NCBI RefSeq assembly: GCF_009495755.1
Contig: NZ_WIBJ01000008.1
Span: 37,852 to 101,851, forward strand
DNA length: 64,000 nucleotides
Direction of reading: 5' to 3'
From: Flavobacterium sp. LMO8
Lineage (GTDB): Bacteria; Bacteroidota; Bacteroidia; Flavobacteriales; Flavobacteriaceae
Shown: positions 28,991 to 37,906 of the stretch, piece after piece
Layout: every line of letters begins with the position of its first letter
Position numbering within the stretch: position 1 is the first letter of the stretch
Program-made: the position numbers and the translations under genes
Notes under the pieces: model-generated
Database searches by the model: none
What the model was told of the DNA's origin: nothing
Seen by the model: only the letters and a program-made list of their open reading frames with translations

Positions 28991-30838
28991 ATGGACGAAA
29001 ATCTAAAGAAAATAATTCCGTTTGCCCTGAAGTACAAAAAAGATGTGGTAATGAATATAATTTACAATATTCTTTATGCACTTTTCAGTACGTTATCTTT
29101 CGTTGCATTAATTCCAATGCTAGACGTTTTATTCAAAGATGCTGAAAAAATTGTCACCGAACCAAAACTAACATCAATTTGGGAGATAGCAAGTTATGGA
29201 AATGATTATTTATACTTTTATATTACAAAACTCACAAACGAAAACGGAGCTCAATATGCACTTTTGTTAGTAGTTTCTATAATTATTACAACATTTTTAT
29301 TAAAAAATATTTTCAATTACCTCGCTCTTAACCACTTAATGCTACTAAAAAATGGTGTTTTAAGAGATTTAAGAAATAAAATGTTTGATAAGATTATTAG
29401 CCTACCTATTTCTTATTATTCCGAAAAAAGAAAAGGTGACATGATGGCAAGAATGCTTGGTGATGTTATAGAAGTAAAAAATTCTTTTTTTAACATTTTA
29501 GAGTTGGTAATAAAAGAACCTATGACAATTGTTTTTACAATAGGTGCAATGATAGTTATTAGCTTTAAATTGACATTATTCGTTTTTATTTTCATCCCAA
29601 TTTCGGGTTTTGTTATTTCTAAAATCGGAAAAAGCTTAAAAGCAAAATCAAAAAGAGCACAAGATGAAAACGGCTATTTGATTTCAGTTGTAGAAGAAAC
29701 TTTAGGCGGATTAAAAGTAGTGAAAAGTTACAATGCGGAAGGCACTTTTACCAATAAATTCAATAGTTCTATACAAAGATTATATCGATTAACAAACAGC
29801 ATAGGAAGAAAAAATAATCTTTCATCCCCAATGAGTGAATTTATGGGAATTGTCGTAATCGCTATCTTACTTTGGTATGGAGGAAACATGGTTTTAGTTG
29901 AAACTTTTGCAGATGGAACTCCTTTACTTGAAGGTTCTAAGTTTATTGCGTATATGGGATTAGCTTATAATATTCTTACTCCAGCAAAAGCAATTTCTAA
30001 AGCTTCCTATCAAGTAAAAAGTGGATTAGCTGCAGCCGAACGTGTTTTTGATGTATTAGAAGTAGAAAATACCATTACCGATAAAGAAAATGCAGTTGTA
30101 AAAACTTCTTTTGAAGATTCCATCACAATTGAAAACATCAACTTTAAATACGAAGAAGAAAATGTACTGAAAAACTTCTCTTTGGAAGTTCCAAAAGGAA
30201 AAACAGTGGCTTTAGTAGGCCAATCAGGTTCTGGAAAAAGTACGATTGCAAATTTATTGACTCGTTTTTATGATGTACATGAAGGAAGCGTAAAAATCGA
30301 TGGCATCGACATCAAAGACATGACGTTAGAATCGTTACGTCATTTAATGGGATTGGTTACACAGGATTCTATTTTATTTAACGATACGATTAAAAACAAT
30401 ATTCTATTAGGCAAGCAAGACGCAACCGATGAAGAAATTATTGCGGCTTTAAAAGTAGCCAATGCCTTCGAATTCGTGAAAGATTTACCTAACGGAATTG
30501 AAACCAATATTGGTGATGCTGGAGGAAAACTTTCGGGCGGACAAAAACAACGTTTATCGATTGCTAGAGCGGTTTTGAAAAATCCACCAATTATGATTTT
30601 GGATGAAGCTACTTCGGCGTTAGATACGGAAAGTGAAAAGTTCGTTCAAGTAGCGTTAGAAAACATGATGCAAAACCGAACCTCAATTGTAATTGCTCAC
30701 CGTTTATCTACAATTCAAAAAGCCGATAAAATTGTGGTTATGCAAAAAGGCGAAATCGTAGAACAAGGAACACATGACGAGTTATTAGCATTAAACGGAA
30801 CGTATTCGAAGTTAGTGATGATGCAGAGTTTCGAGTAG
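28991..30838 (+). CDS. MsbA-like ABC exporter (fused permease-ATPase)
   Basis: A 615-residue half-transporter: six membrane helices in residues about 15-330, then an ATPase domain with Walker A GQSGSGKST near 408, Q-loop VTQDSILFND, signature LSGGQKQRLSIARA near 510, Walker B IMILDEATSALD, and the switch His in IAHRLS. Similar Flavobacteriia proteins are annotated as lipid A or antibiotic exporters. It starts at the stop of the mutase gene, so it is translationally linked to envelope-sugar genes; the cargo is unknown. Confidence 0.92.
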   Translation: MDENLKKIIPFALKYKKDVVMNIIYNILYALFSTLSFVALIPMLDVLFKDAEKIVTEPKLTSIWEIASYGNDYLYFYITKLTNENGAQYALLLVVSIIITTFLLKNIFNYLALNHLMLLKNGVLRDLRNKMFDKIISLPISYYSEKRKGDMMARMLGDVIEVKNSFFNILELVIKEPMTIVFTIGAMIVISFKLTLFVFIFIPISGFVISKIGKSLKAKSKRAQDENGYLISVVEETLGGLKVVKSYNAEGTFTNKFNSSIQRLYRLTNSIGRKNNLSSPMSEFMGIVVIAILLWYGGNMVLVETFADGTPLLEGSKFIAYMGLAYNILTPAKAISKASYQVKSGLAAAERVFDVLEVENTITDKENAVVKTSFEDSITIENINFKYEEENVLKNFSLEVPKGKTVALVGQSGSGKSTIANLLTRFYDVHEGSVKIDGIDIKDMTLESLRHLMGLVTQDSILFNDTIKNNILLGKQDATDEEIIAALKVANAFEFVKDLPNGIETNIGDAGGKLSGGQKQRLSIARAVLKNPPIMILDEATSALDTESEKFVQVALENMMQNRTSIVIAHRLSTIQKADKIVVMQKGEIVEQGTHDELLALNGTYSKLVMMQSFE

Positions 30839-30978
30839 TTTAGCACGCGGATGAAACTGATTCGCTAAATCAAAGCGCGGATTTATACTGATTTCTTAAT
30901 TTTTAAACATATAAGTCAGATAAGGTTTTGTAAGTTCATTATCTTTATGAATAAGTTCATTTAAGATCTAAACGCAAA

Positions 30979-31004
30979 CTTGTCATTCCGATAGGAATCT
31001 CTTT
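30979..31004 (+). repeat. Dispersed TTGTCATTCC..GGAATCTCTTT repeat unit
   Basis: CTTGTCATTCCGATAGGAAT plus CTCTTT, the plus-strand counterpart of the unit at 7010-7034 (one extra base in the loop). The flanking part of the 30839-31057 gap also holds CGCGGATGAAACTGATTCGCTAA, which recurs at 31768-31790. Confidence 0.6.
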
Positions 31005-31057
31005 AATAATTGAATTTTGAACTTGTAATTGATTTTGATTTTTGAATTTGAACAACT

Positions 31058-31759
31058 ATGTATATAAACCATCCAAATATCACTTTACCCGAAGACAATG
31101 ACACCATTGTTTGGAAATATTTGGACTTGTCTAAGTTTTTAGACATGTTGTTGTCGCGTCAGTTATTTATGTCGCGTTCAGATAAGTTTGAAGATCAATA
31201 TGAAGGCACATTTTCGGAACCTACTTTTGAAGAAATTAAGAAAATTGCTGCTAACAATCCGAAGTTCTTAGATTACTATAAATCGCATCGTGAAAAAGTA
31301 GTAATTAGTAGTTGGCACATTAACGAATACGAATCGTTTGCTATGTGGCAAATTTTTACTCAAAATACGGAAGGTTTAGCGATTCAAACTACAATTGGCA
31401 GACTTAAAGAAGCCTTACAACCTGAAAGACAAACCGAACAATACATTGGAGCAGTAAATTACATCGATTACAAAAAAGAGTTTATTCCCTTTGAGGATAC
31501 GTTTTTCCCGTTCTTGTTTAAACGCAAAAGTTTTCAGTATGAAAGAGAAATTCGCATTATTTCTGACGTTACCAACAGCGGAATGAAAATCGACAACGGA
31601 TTAAAAGTAGATGTTAATTTGAATCAATTGATTGAAAAAATCTACATTCACCCAAAAAGTGAAAACTGGTATAAAAAACTAGTAATTGAATTAGTTTCGA
31701 AATTAGGATTTGATTTTGAAATTGAAAAATCAGATTTAGAGAGTGATATTTTGATTTAG
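31058..31759 (+). CDS. DUF2971 family protein
   Basis: A 233-residue protein with the DUF2971 pattern: WKYLDLSKFLDMLLSRQLFMSRSDKFEDQYEG at the start, SSWHINEYESFAMWQIFTQNTEGLAIQTT in the middle and a KRKSFQYEREIRII segment later. There is no signal peptide. The family is scattered across bacteria and often found in accessory regions; function unknown. It stands between two repeat-filled gaps, which fits an independently acquired gene. Confidence 0.82.
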   Translation: MYINHPNITLPEDNDTIVWKYLDLSKFLDMLLSRQLFMSRSDKFEDQYEGTFSEPTFEEIKKIAANNPKFLDYYKSHREKVVISSWHINEYESFAMWQIFTQNTEGLAIQTTIGRLKEALQPERQTEQYIGAVNYIDYKKEFIPFEDTFFPFLFKRKSFQYEREIRIISDVTNSGMKIDNGLKVDVNLNQLIEKIYIHPKSENWYKKLVIELVSKLGFDFEIEKSDLESDILI

Positions 31760-31767
31760 TGTTGGAA

Positions 31768-31998
31768 CGCGGATGAAACGGATTCGCTAAAACGAAACGC
31801 AGATTAAGCAGAATTTTAATTGTTAATGTCGTCCCTACGGGACTTTTATTCATGCTTGGAGTATTTTACCAAAATATCGTTCCTACGGAACTAACAAGTT
31901 TATGCTAAAATAAATATTTCTGCAATTTGAATAAATGCCGTTAGGCATTAAATATTGGTAAAAAAATATCAGCAGTATCTAAAATCCCGAAGGGATGT
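31768..31998 (+). repeat. Intergenic cluster of small palindromic repeats
   Basis: The gap between the convergent DUF2971 and EF-hand-like genes holds four short palindromes: GTCCCTACGGGAC (31830-31842), GTTCCTACGGAAC (31879-31891), TGCCGTTAGGCA (31936-31947) and ATCCCGAAGGGAT (31984-31996), plus a CGCGGATGAAACGGATTCGCTAA word near the start. All share a CC-loop-GG core. Confidence 0.6.
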
Positions 31999-32004
31999 CA
32001 TAAA

Positions 32005-32712
32005 CTAATTCGGAGTATACATCTCCACTTTCCACTCGTCTGCCAACAAATTTACATAGTGATAATGTACTTTATCATTTTTATCAAAAGCACCGTTTTT
32101 GTTGATGTCTTCGATGCATCTGAAGTATAAACGGTTTTGTGCTTCGATGATATTCCAATCGATTAATTCTAAAAGGTTTTCAGATAACTTAGTGAAATTT
32201 TCTCCACTAGATAAACTCAAATATAACGAACGAATATCATTTTGATCAATTTTACCATCTTTATTGGTATCGTTATCGACTAAAGTATATACAATGATTT
32301 GCTTTTTAGCTTTATTTGTAATTCCGTCTAAAAAAGTAGCGGTTTGAATTTGGATCTTTTTATCGGTTAACGGTTTTATATTCGTAGAATCAATGTGTTG
32401 AAAATTCAAATTATCAAAATATCCTGTAATTTCAAATCGGTTATAATTGGAAATCGCATAACTTACCTGATTCGTTTTGCTACTTCCATACACTTTACTA
32501 TTTGTATCATAAACTCGAACATCGCCCACAGGATGAATCAAATATTGCGTTCCTTCCATCAAAATTGGCAAATCGGCCACTTTTATAGACGAAGTATCTA
32601 TCGCTTCTGCTTTTGTTTTTCCTTCTTCGTAGATAACCTTAGGGGTTTCTGCTTCTTTTTTACAACTCACTAAAGTTGCAACCAAGCTAAAAGTGAAAAG
32701 AATACGCTTCAT
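32005..32712 (-). CDS. Lipoprotein with two EF-hand-like calcium loops
   Basis: A 235-residue lipoprotein from the start MKRILFTFSLVATLVSCKKE at 32712 (lipid Cys at 17). The longer frame from 32790 would overlap the receptor gene and bury the signal. Two acidic loops resemble EF-hand/dockerin calcium sites: DNDTNKDGKIDQND and DINKNGAFDKND, about 45 residues apart. It lies 43 nt downstream of the TonB-dependent receptor on the same strand, suggesting a shared surface role. I do not recognise the family further. Confidence 0.7.
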   Translation of the reverse strand: MKRILFTFSLVATLVSCKKEAETPKVIYEEGKTKAEAIDTSSIKVADLPILMEGTQYLIHPVGDVRVYDTNSKVYGSSKTNQVSYAISNYNRFEITGYFDNLNFQHIDSTNIKPLTDKKIQIQTATFLDGITNKAKKQIIVYTLVDNDTNKDGKIDQNDIRSLYLSLSSGENFTKLSENLLELIDWNIIEAQNRLYFRCIEDINKNGAFDKNDKVHYHYVNLLADEWKVEMYTPN

Positions 32713-32755
32713 TTGTTTAAATTTTATAGTCAAATATACTAAAATAATCGTTGGC

Positions 32756-35218
32756 TTACAATCGGGCAACCAATTTGATATTGAAAACACGAGTCGTCAT
32801 ATAATTTGGAATTCCGTATTGCGATTTCGTATATACATCACGCACCCAAGTATTGGTAATCGAATTTTGATTGTTAAACAAATTGAAAATCTCTAAACCT
32901 AATGAAAACTCATTAAATGGTTTCAGCCAAGTTTTTGTCGATTTGATACTTTCGTCTTTAAACACATATGAAAAACCTACATCGGCTCTTCGATAATCAT
33001 TCAAACGTAATTGATAGGCATATGGGTCAGCATAAGCAGGCGAACCGCCTGGTAATCCAGTATTATAAACCAAATTTAAATATAATTTTAAGTTAGGTAT
33101 ATTAGGCATGTAATCTTGAAATAACATTCCAAATTTCAATCTTTGGTCAGTTGGACGAGCAATAAAACCTCTTTCATCTTGATTTTCTTCTGTTTTTAAG
33201 TAGCCAAAACTAAACCAAGATTCTGTTCCTGGAACAAACTCACCATTTAAACGCGCGTCAAATCCGTACGCGTAAGCTTCCGCTTCGTTGTTGGCTCTAT
33301 ATCGAATTCGTACATTGTCGATTGTGTATGTATTCACATCAGTAATGCTTTTATAATAAGCTTCAGAAACTAGTTTAAACGGTCGCTTCCACATTTTGAA
33401 ACTGTAATCGTTACTCAAAACAATATGAAGCGATTGTTGTGCTTTTACATTCGTTTGAACTACTCCATCATAATCACGCAATTCTCTATAAAATGGCGGT
33501 TGATGATATAATCCACCAGACAATCGGAACAACATATCTTTTTCCCAATTTGGTTTAAATGCAAATTGAGCTCTTGGTGAAAAAGTAATTTGGCTATCAC
33601 CTTTTGGTCTTCCATCGGCTTCAACTTGCCATTGATGTGCACGAACTCCAGCATTTACCCAATAATCATGATCGCCAATATTTCCTCTATAATTCCATTG
33701 TGCATAACCTGACAATCTATTTATTCTAGTGAAATTTGTAGCTCTTACATTTTGATAAGGTGCTAATGGTCCAACATATGGATTATAAGGTTGGTCGTTT
33801 TGATAGTCTAAAATGGGGTTAGGCAATGAAAATCCTGCTGAATCCAAAACTTCCCATTCTACAATTCTATCACGAATATCTTCTTTTGTGAATTTTGCAC
33901 CCCATTCAAATTGCGATTTTTCATTTAATTCGTGAAAACCTTTAACTTCGGCATTAACGATTAAAGCGTCTAAGTTGTTGCGGGCGTGATTTAGTTGTGA
34001 GCCGATTCCACGAGTAAAAACTACATCACCAAACGTTTCTGAGCCAATATTAGCATCTACTTCGCCCAAACGATATTGAGCCAAAATATCATAATATTCT
34101 TGCTCTTGTGTATGATATCCTGAAAGGATGAATTTCAATTTATTTTTTTCGTTGTATTGATAAACGGCTTTTCCGGCACCAAAAAACGTTAGGTATTTAT
34201 CTTTTTCTTGTCCTTCATAAAACACTAATAAAGCAATTGGTTCATCTATAGTTCCAAAATTAGTTTGACGCGTTAAAGGTTCGTAGTTGTATCTATTTTG
34301 GGAAATGTTTCCTAAAAAACTAAAATTCCATTTGGTTGAAGCATTGAAATTCAACAAAGTTTGAACATCAAAAAATGTGGGTCTAAAATTAGTTTCTGTT
34401 TCCTGACTGTTTACTAAAAGACTATTATCTCTGTATCTAACTCCGGTGATATTAGTCCATTTTTGATTTTTTGAAATTCCTTCTGCTGTTAAACTTCCAC
34501 CTAACAAACTAGCTTCTAAACTTGCTGCAAATTGTTTCGGATTTCGATAGGTTATATCTAAAACTGAAGACAACTTATCGCCATATTTTGATTGAAAACC
34601 TCCAGCAGAAAAATCAACGTTTTGCACCATATCGGTATTCGTAAAACTCAAACCTTCTTGTTGACCAGAACGAATTAAAAAAGGACGATAGACTTCAATT
34701 TCGTTGACATATACTAAGTTTTCATCGTAATTTCCACCACGCACAGCATAAGAAGTACTCAATTCATTATTAGAGTAAACACCAGGAAGTGTTTTGATAA
34801 TATTTTCGATTCCTGCATTAGCACCCGGAATTTTTCTAATGACTACAGGATCAATTGTGGTGACACCCTCGATACGCTTTTTACTATTTCCAGTAACGAA
34901 AACTTCTCCAAACTCTTCTACTTTAGCATTCATAACCGGATTTAACTCAAAATCTTCATTTGGCTTCAGATTCAATTCTAAAGTGATTTTTTTTAATGAA
35001 ACGTGTGAAAAAGTTATGGTTACTTTTGTGTTAGATTCCACTTCCAAAATGTAAAAACCATTTTCATTGGAAACCGTTCCTTTATCTCCCATTTTTACTG
35101 TAACATTTTCAACAGGATTATTAAATTCATCTAAAATAACACCTTTAATACGGGCTTTTTGAGCCGAAATAGTCAAAGAAAATAAACAAATAATGAATAC
35201 TAAAATTATATTTTTCAA
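32756..35218 (-). CDS. TonB-dependent outer-membrane receptor
   Basis: An 820-residue receptor: signal peptide (about 1-19), carboxypeptidase-like regulatory domain (about 22-105, KARIKGVILDEFNNPVENVTV), plug domain (about 115-225 with IPGANAGIENIIKTLPGVYSNNELSTSYAVRGGNYDENLVYVNEI) and a 22-strand-type barrel ending in an aromatic-poor NIKLVARL. There is no SusD partner, so a glycan-utilisation locus is unlikely; substrate unknown. It sits 15 nt after the M23 peptidase gene and before the EF-hand-like lipoprotein, probably as one operon. Confidence 0.92.
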   Translation of the reverse strand: MKNIILVFIICLFSLTISAQKARIKGVILDEFNNPVENVTVKMGDKGTVSNENGFYILEVESNTKVTITFSHVSLKKITLELNLKPNEDFELNPVMNAKVEEFGEVFVTGNSKKRIEGVTTIDPVVIRKIPGANAGIENIIKTLPGVYSNNELSTSYAVRGGNYDENLVYVNEIEVYRPFLIRSGQQEGLSFTNTDMVQNVDFSAGGFQSKYGDKLSSVLDITYRNPKQFAASLEASLLGGSLTAEGISKNQKWTNITGVRYRDNSLLVNSQETETNFRPTFFDVQTLLNFNASTKWNFSFLGNISQNRYNYEPLTRQTNFGTIDEPIALLVFYEGQEKDKYLTFFGAGKAVYQYNEKNKLKFILSGYHTQEQEYYDILAQYRLGEVDANIGSETFGDVVFTRGIGSQLNHARNNLDALIVNAEVKGFHELNEKSQFEWGAKFTKEDIRDRIVEWEVLDSAGFSLPNPILDYQNDQPYNPYVGPLAPYQNVRATNFTRINRLSGYAQWNYRGNIGDHDYWVNAGVRAHQWQVEADGRPKGDSQITFSPRAQFAFKPNWEKDMLFRLSGGLYHQPPFYRELRDYDGVVQTNVKAQQSLHIVLSNDYSFKMWKRPFKLVSEAYYKSITDVNTYTIDNVRIRYRANNEAEAYAYGFDARLNGEFVPGTESWFSFGYLKTEENQDERGFIARPTDQRLKFGMLFQDYMPNIPNLKLYLNLVYNTGLPGGSPAYADPYAYQLRLNDYRRADVGFSYVFKDESIKSTKTWLKPFNEFSLGLEIFNLFNNQNSITNTWVRDVYTKSQYGIPNYMTTRVFNIKLVARL

Positions 35219-35233
35219 AAGAATGGATTTTAA

Positions 35234-36913
35234 TTATCTAAAAAAGTAAGATTCAAAGGTAGTGGAATTTTGTAAATTATCGGTAACCACAATCTTTAAA
35301 TCGTTTCTACCTTGAACGCAAATATTATCATCTAAATTGTGTACCAACTTTTTTGTTTTATAATCATATTCCATTAAAATCCATTTCCCGTTTAAATAAG
35401 CGTTATAAGAATCAATATCAGAATGTAAATCAGTAACAGAAACACTAATTGTTTTTTGTTCTTTTATTGTTTTACCTTCTACAAAATTAACGTTGTAAAT
35501 TCTTGGCGGTGTTGTATCTTGAGCTAATTTAAACTTCCCTAATGTTTTTGTCTTAATAGAAAATGAATTTCCTTTACGATACGTTTTATTATAATCTAAC
35601 TTATAACCATCTAAAGTAGCAATATAGGTTTTTGCCAATTGTTCTTCAGTTAAGCCTTTTACTTCATTAAAAGTTATTGTAATATTTTTATGAACTGGAA
35701 CACTATCATCATGCAACGTTAGAATATCGTTATTCACATCAAAACTCAAATAGAAATTAGAATAAAATGCATTTTCTGGAATTTGAACTGAAACATTATT
35801 TTTTTCAAAAATAGCTTCATTTTTAGCTTTTACAAAATAAGGCGTTATTTGGAAAGTTTTTTCAATTTTAGCCTCTTGATATGCAAACTCAATTGGAATT
35901 ACCAATTCTACTTTATTACCATGAAAATCGTACAATTCTACTCGATACGTATAATTTACTCCTGGTTGTACTTTAATAATTCCATCTTTTTTATTACTCG
36001 CTAGAATTGAAAGTGGATAATCTGATATTTGAAATAACTTTTGAATGCGCTGTCCCATCAAATGAAAACGTTCGTAATCGATAAAATTATTAATGTAGCG
36101 CGATTCATCAAACGTAAAACCATCAAAACCATATTGGTATTGCAACACTCCGTTTAAATACGTTTTTACTTTATACAATCCGTTTTTATTATACGCATTT
36201 GTACAAAAATCGTAGGCATTAATTCCGAATGCAACTTTACCGTCAGCCTTTACTTTTACTCCTAAATAATTTCCATCTGATTGTTTAGAAAATGAAATAT
36301 TGATGGGTTTTTGAGAATTATTAACCGTGGTTGAATCTAAAGGATAAGCTACAAGACCTTGAATAACTGGCTTTCTATCATCTTTAATGATTTTCTTAAA
36401 TCCAAAATGCATTGGGTTTAAAATTTCTTCCGATTTTGTGTTTCTAAATTCAAAATGCAAATGAGGACCACCACTTCCGCCTGTATTTCCTGAAAAAGCG
36501 ATAATATCTCCTTTTTTCACAGGTAATTCAGTTGGGTACAAATACATTTCTATTTCATAGGATTGTCCTTTGTATTGTCTTTCTTTAATGAAAGATTCGA
36601 TTAATCCATTCGCTTTTTGCAAATGTCCATAAACAGAAGTATAACCATTTGGATGCGTAATATAAATAGCTTTTCCGTAACCAAAAGTTGAAATTTTGAT
36701 TCTTGAAATATATCCATCTCCTGCAGCATATACAGGTAACCCCTCAACACCTCTTGTTTTTAAATCTAAACCAGAATGAAAATGATTACTTCTTAATTCT
36801 CCAAAAGAGCCCGACAAATCTATTGGAATATCTAATGGTGATTGAAAATAATCTTGAGGGAAATCTTGAGAAAAAATTAAAATTGGGGCGAATAGAAGAA
36901 TAAAAAATTTCAT
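35234..36913 (-). CDS. Secreted M23-family peptidase
   Basis: A 559-residue protein from the start MKFFILLFAPILIFSQ at 36913; an upstream ATG at 36970 adds a second hydrophobic stretch and is less likely. The LytM/M23 domain is at about 30-165 with the zinc ligands in NHFHSGLDLK and GPHLHFEF and the usual GYTSVYGHLQ. A long beta-rich C-terminal part (about 190-559) of unknown function follows, including Ig-like strands. It should cut peptidoglycan cross-links in the periplasm or at the surface. Confidence 0.88.
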   Translation of the reverse strand: MKFFILLFAPILIFSQDFPQDYFQSPLDIPIDLSGSFGELRSNHFHSGLDLKTRGVEGLPVYAAGDGYISRIKISTFGYGKAIYITHPNGYTSVYGHLQKANGLIESFIKERQYKGQSYEIEMYLYPTELPVKKGDIIAFSGNTGGSGGPHLHFEFRNTKSEEILNPMHFGFKKIIKDDRKPVIQGLVAYPLDSTTVNNSQKPINISFSKQSDGNYLGVKVKADGKVAFGINAYDFCTNAYNKNGLYKVKTYLNGVLQYQYGFDGFTFDESRYINNFIDYERFHLMGQRIQKLFQISDYPLSILASNKKDGIIKVQPGVNYTYRVELYDFHGNKVELVIPIEFAYQEAKIEKTFQITPYFVKAKNEAIFEKNNVSVQIPENAFYSNFYLSFDVNNDILTLHDDSVPVHKNITITFNEVKGLTEEQLAKTYIATLDGYKLDYNKTYRKGNSFSIKTKTLGKFKLAQDTTPPRIYNVNFVEGKTIKEQKTISVSVTDLHSDIDSYNAYLNGKWILMEYDYKTKKLVHNLDDNICVQGRNDLKIVVTDNLQNSTTFESYFFR

Positions 36914-37047
36914 TTTATATATGTTTAGCGCTAAAATAATAAAAATAATTTTAAATAAAATAAATAACACACAAGGCTAAAATAAACTTTTAACAATCAA
37001 TTAGTTACAAATAATAAACATTAATTCATAAAATTTAGCAAAAAGTA

Positions 37048-37078
37048 TTGCTATTTTTGAATACTAATGCTAACTTTG
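37048..37078 (+). promoter_or_regulatory. Promoter of the coiled-coil/zapA/rny unit
   Basis: TTG (37048-37050), a 20-nt spacer and TAACTTTG (37071-37078) match the consensus. Start of translation follows 28 nt after the element. Confidence 0.68.
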
Positions 37079-37106
37079 TGAAATATTGAAATGAATTGTA
37101 TCATTA

Positions 37107-37397
37107 ATGAATGGATTATCTGAATTAATTGATTCTCTCGAAGTTAAATTTTTTAAGCTTAACCAGAAAGTGGCTCAGCTAGAAAAAAAAAACCAAGAGT
37201 TGCAGAATGAATTGTTGCTTTTTAAAAAAAATCAACAACAGCAATTAGGTGAAATTGAAACCCTGAAGAGCCAATTAGATACCCTAAAAATGGTAAATTC
37301 ATTACTAGGCAGTGAAGAAAATAAAAGAGAAACAAAACTCAAAATAAATTCATTAATCAGAGAAATCGATTATTGTATAGCCCAACTTTCAGATTAG
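37107..37397 (+). CDS. Coiled-coil protein upstream of zapA
   Basis: A 96-residue protein that is almost entirely coiled coil (heptads from about 12 to 75, LEVKFFKLNQKVAQLEKKNQELQNELLLF), ending in a short C-terminal SLIREIDYCIAQL. Position 7 nt before zapA is conserved in Bacteroidota, and its shape recalls ZapB, so I infer a role at the division site with ZapA; this is not shown by any motif. Confidence 0.72.
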   Translation: MNGLSELIDSLEVKFFKLNQKVAQLEKKNQELQNELLLFKKNQQQQLGEIETLKSQLDTLKMVNSLLGSEENKRETKLKINSLIREIDYCIAQLSD

Positions 37398-37404
37398 AAA
37401 GCTC

Positions 37405-37698
37405 ATGAGTGAAAAACTGAAAATTAAAATATCAATAGCAGATCGTGTATATCCATTAACCGTGGAACCATCACAAGAAGAAGGACTAAGAAGTGCTTCA
37501 AAAAAAATAGATGCTATGATTAAACAGTTTGAACAAAGCTATGCTGTAAGAGATAAACAAGATGTTTTAGCCATGTGTGCTTTGCAATTTGCAACACAAG
37601 TAGAGCAAAAGCAAATTAGTAAATCTCATGATAATGAAACCAATATAAACAGATTACAAAATTTGGATAAAAAATTGAGCGAGTTACTCTCAAAATAA
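37405..37698 (+). CDS. zapA: Cell division protein ZapA
   Basis: A 97-residue ZapA: beta-strand start KLKIKISIADRVYPLTV, the RSASKKIDAMIKQF helix, DVLAMCALQFATQVEQ, and a C-terminal coiled coil. ZapA bundles FtsZ filaments at the Z-ring. Length is normal. Followed by the 6S RNA gene, an arrangement also known in Proteobacteria where ssrS stands next to zapA. Confidence 0.9.
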   Translation: MSEKLKIKISIADRVYPLTVEPSQEEGLRSASKKIDAMIKQFEQSYAVRDKQDVLAMCALQFATQVEQKQISKSHDNETNINRLQNLDKKLSELLSK

Positions 37699-37727
37699 AT
37701 ACGTTCTTACAACATAAATACAATACT

Positions 37728-37884
37728 GCCTACATTAGTATATATTTGATAAACTCAACACTAACAAATTAAACGAGTGAATCTTTGCAACTATAACAGG
37801 CCCTTAAGTGGGAAGTTTGAACTGCAGGTTAGCTCAAATCTTGTATAACCGAGTTTATACAAACACCTAATGTAGGCTTTTTTT
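37728..37884 (+). ncRNA. ssrS: 6S RNA (6S-Flavo type)
   Basis: The non-coding gap between zapA and rny folds into one long hairpin with an open centre, the shape of 6S RNA. The closing helix is GCCTACATTAG (37728-37738) with CTAATGTAGGC (37867-37877), followed by seven T. A second helix pairs TTTGATAAACTC with GAGTTTATACAAA (one bulge or mismatch). The unpaired centre contains AATCTTTGCA (37780-37789), similar to the TAnnTTTGCA promoter element. 6S RNA binds the housekeeping RNA polymerase by mimicking an open promoter. No own promoter is clear, so it may be processed from the zapA transcript. Confidence 0.85.
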
Positions 37885-37906
37885 ATATAATTTTTTTAAC
37901 AACATC

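Noticed and set aside
31768..31998. CRISPR array
   Set aside because: The palindromes differ in sequence and spacing and there are no regular spacers or cas genes.
32756..35218. Polysaccharide utilisation (SusC/D) locus
   Set aside because: No SusD-like gene, no glycoside hydrolase and only one receptor nearby.
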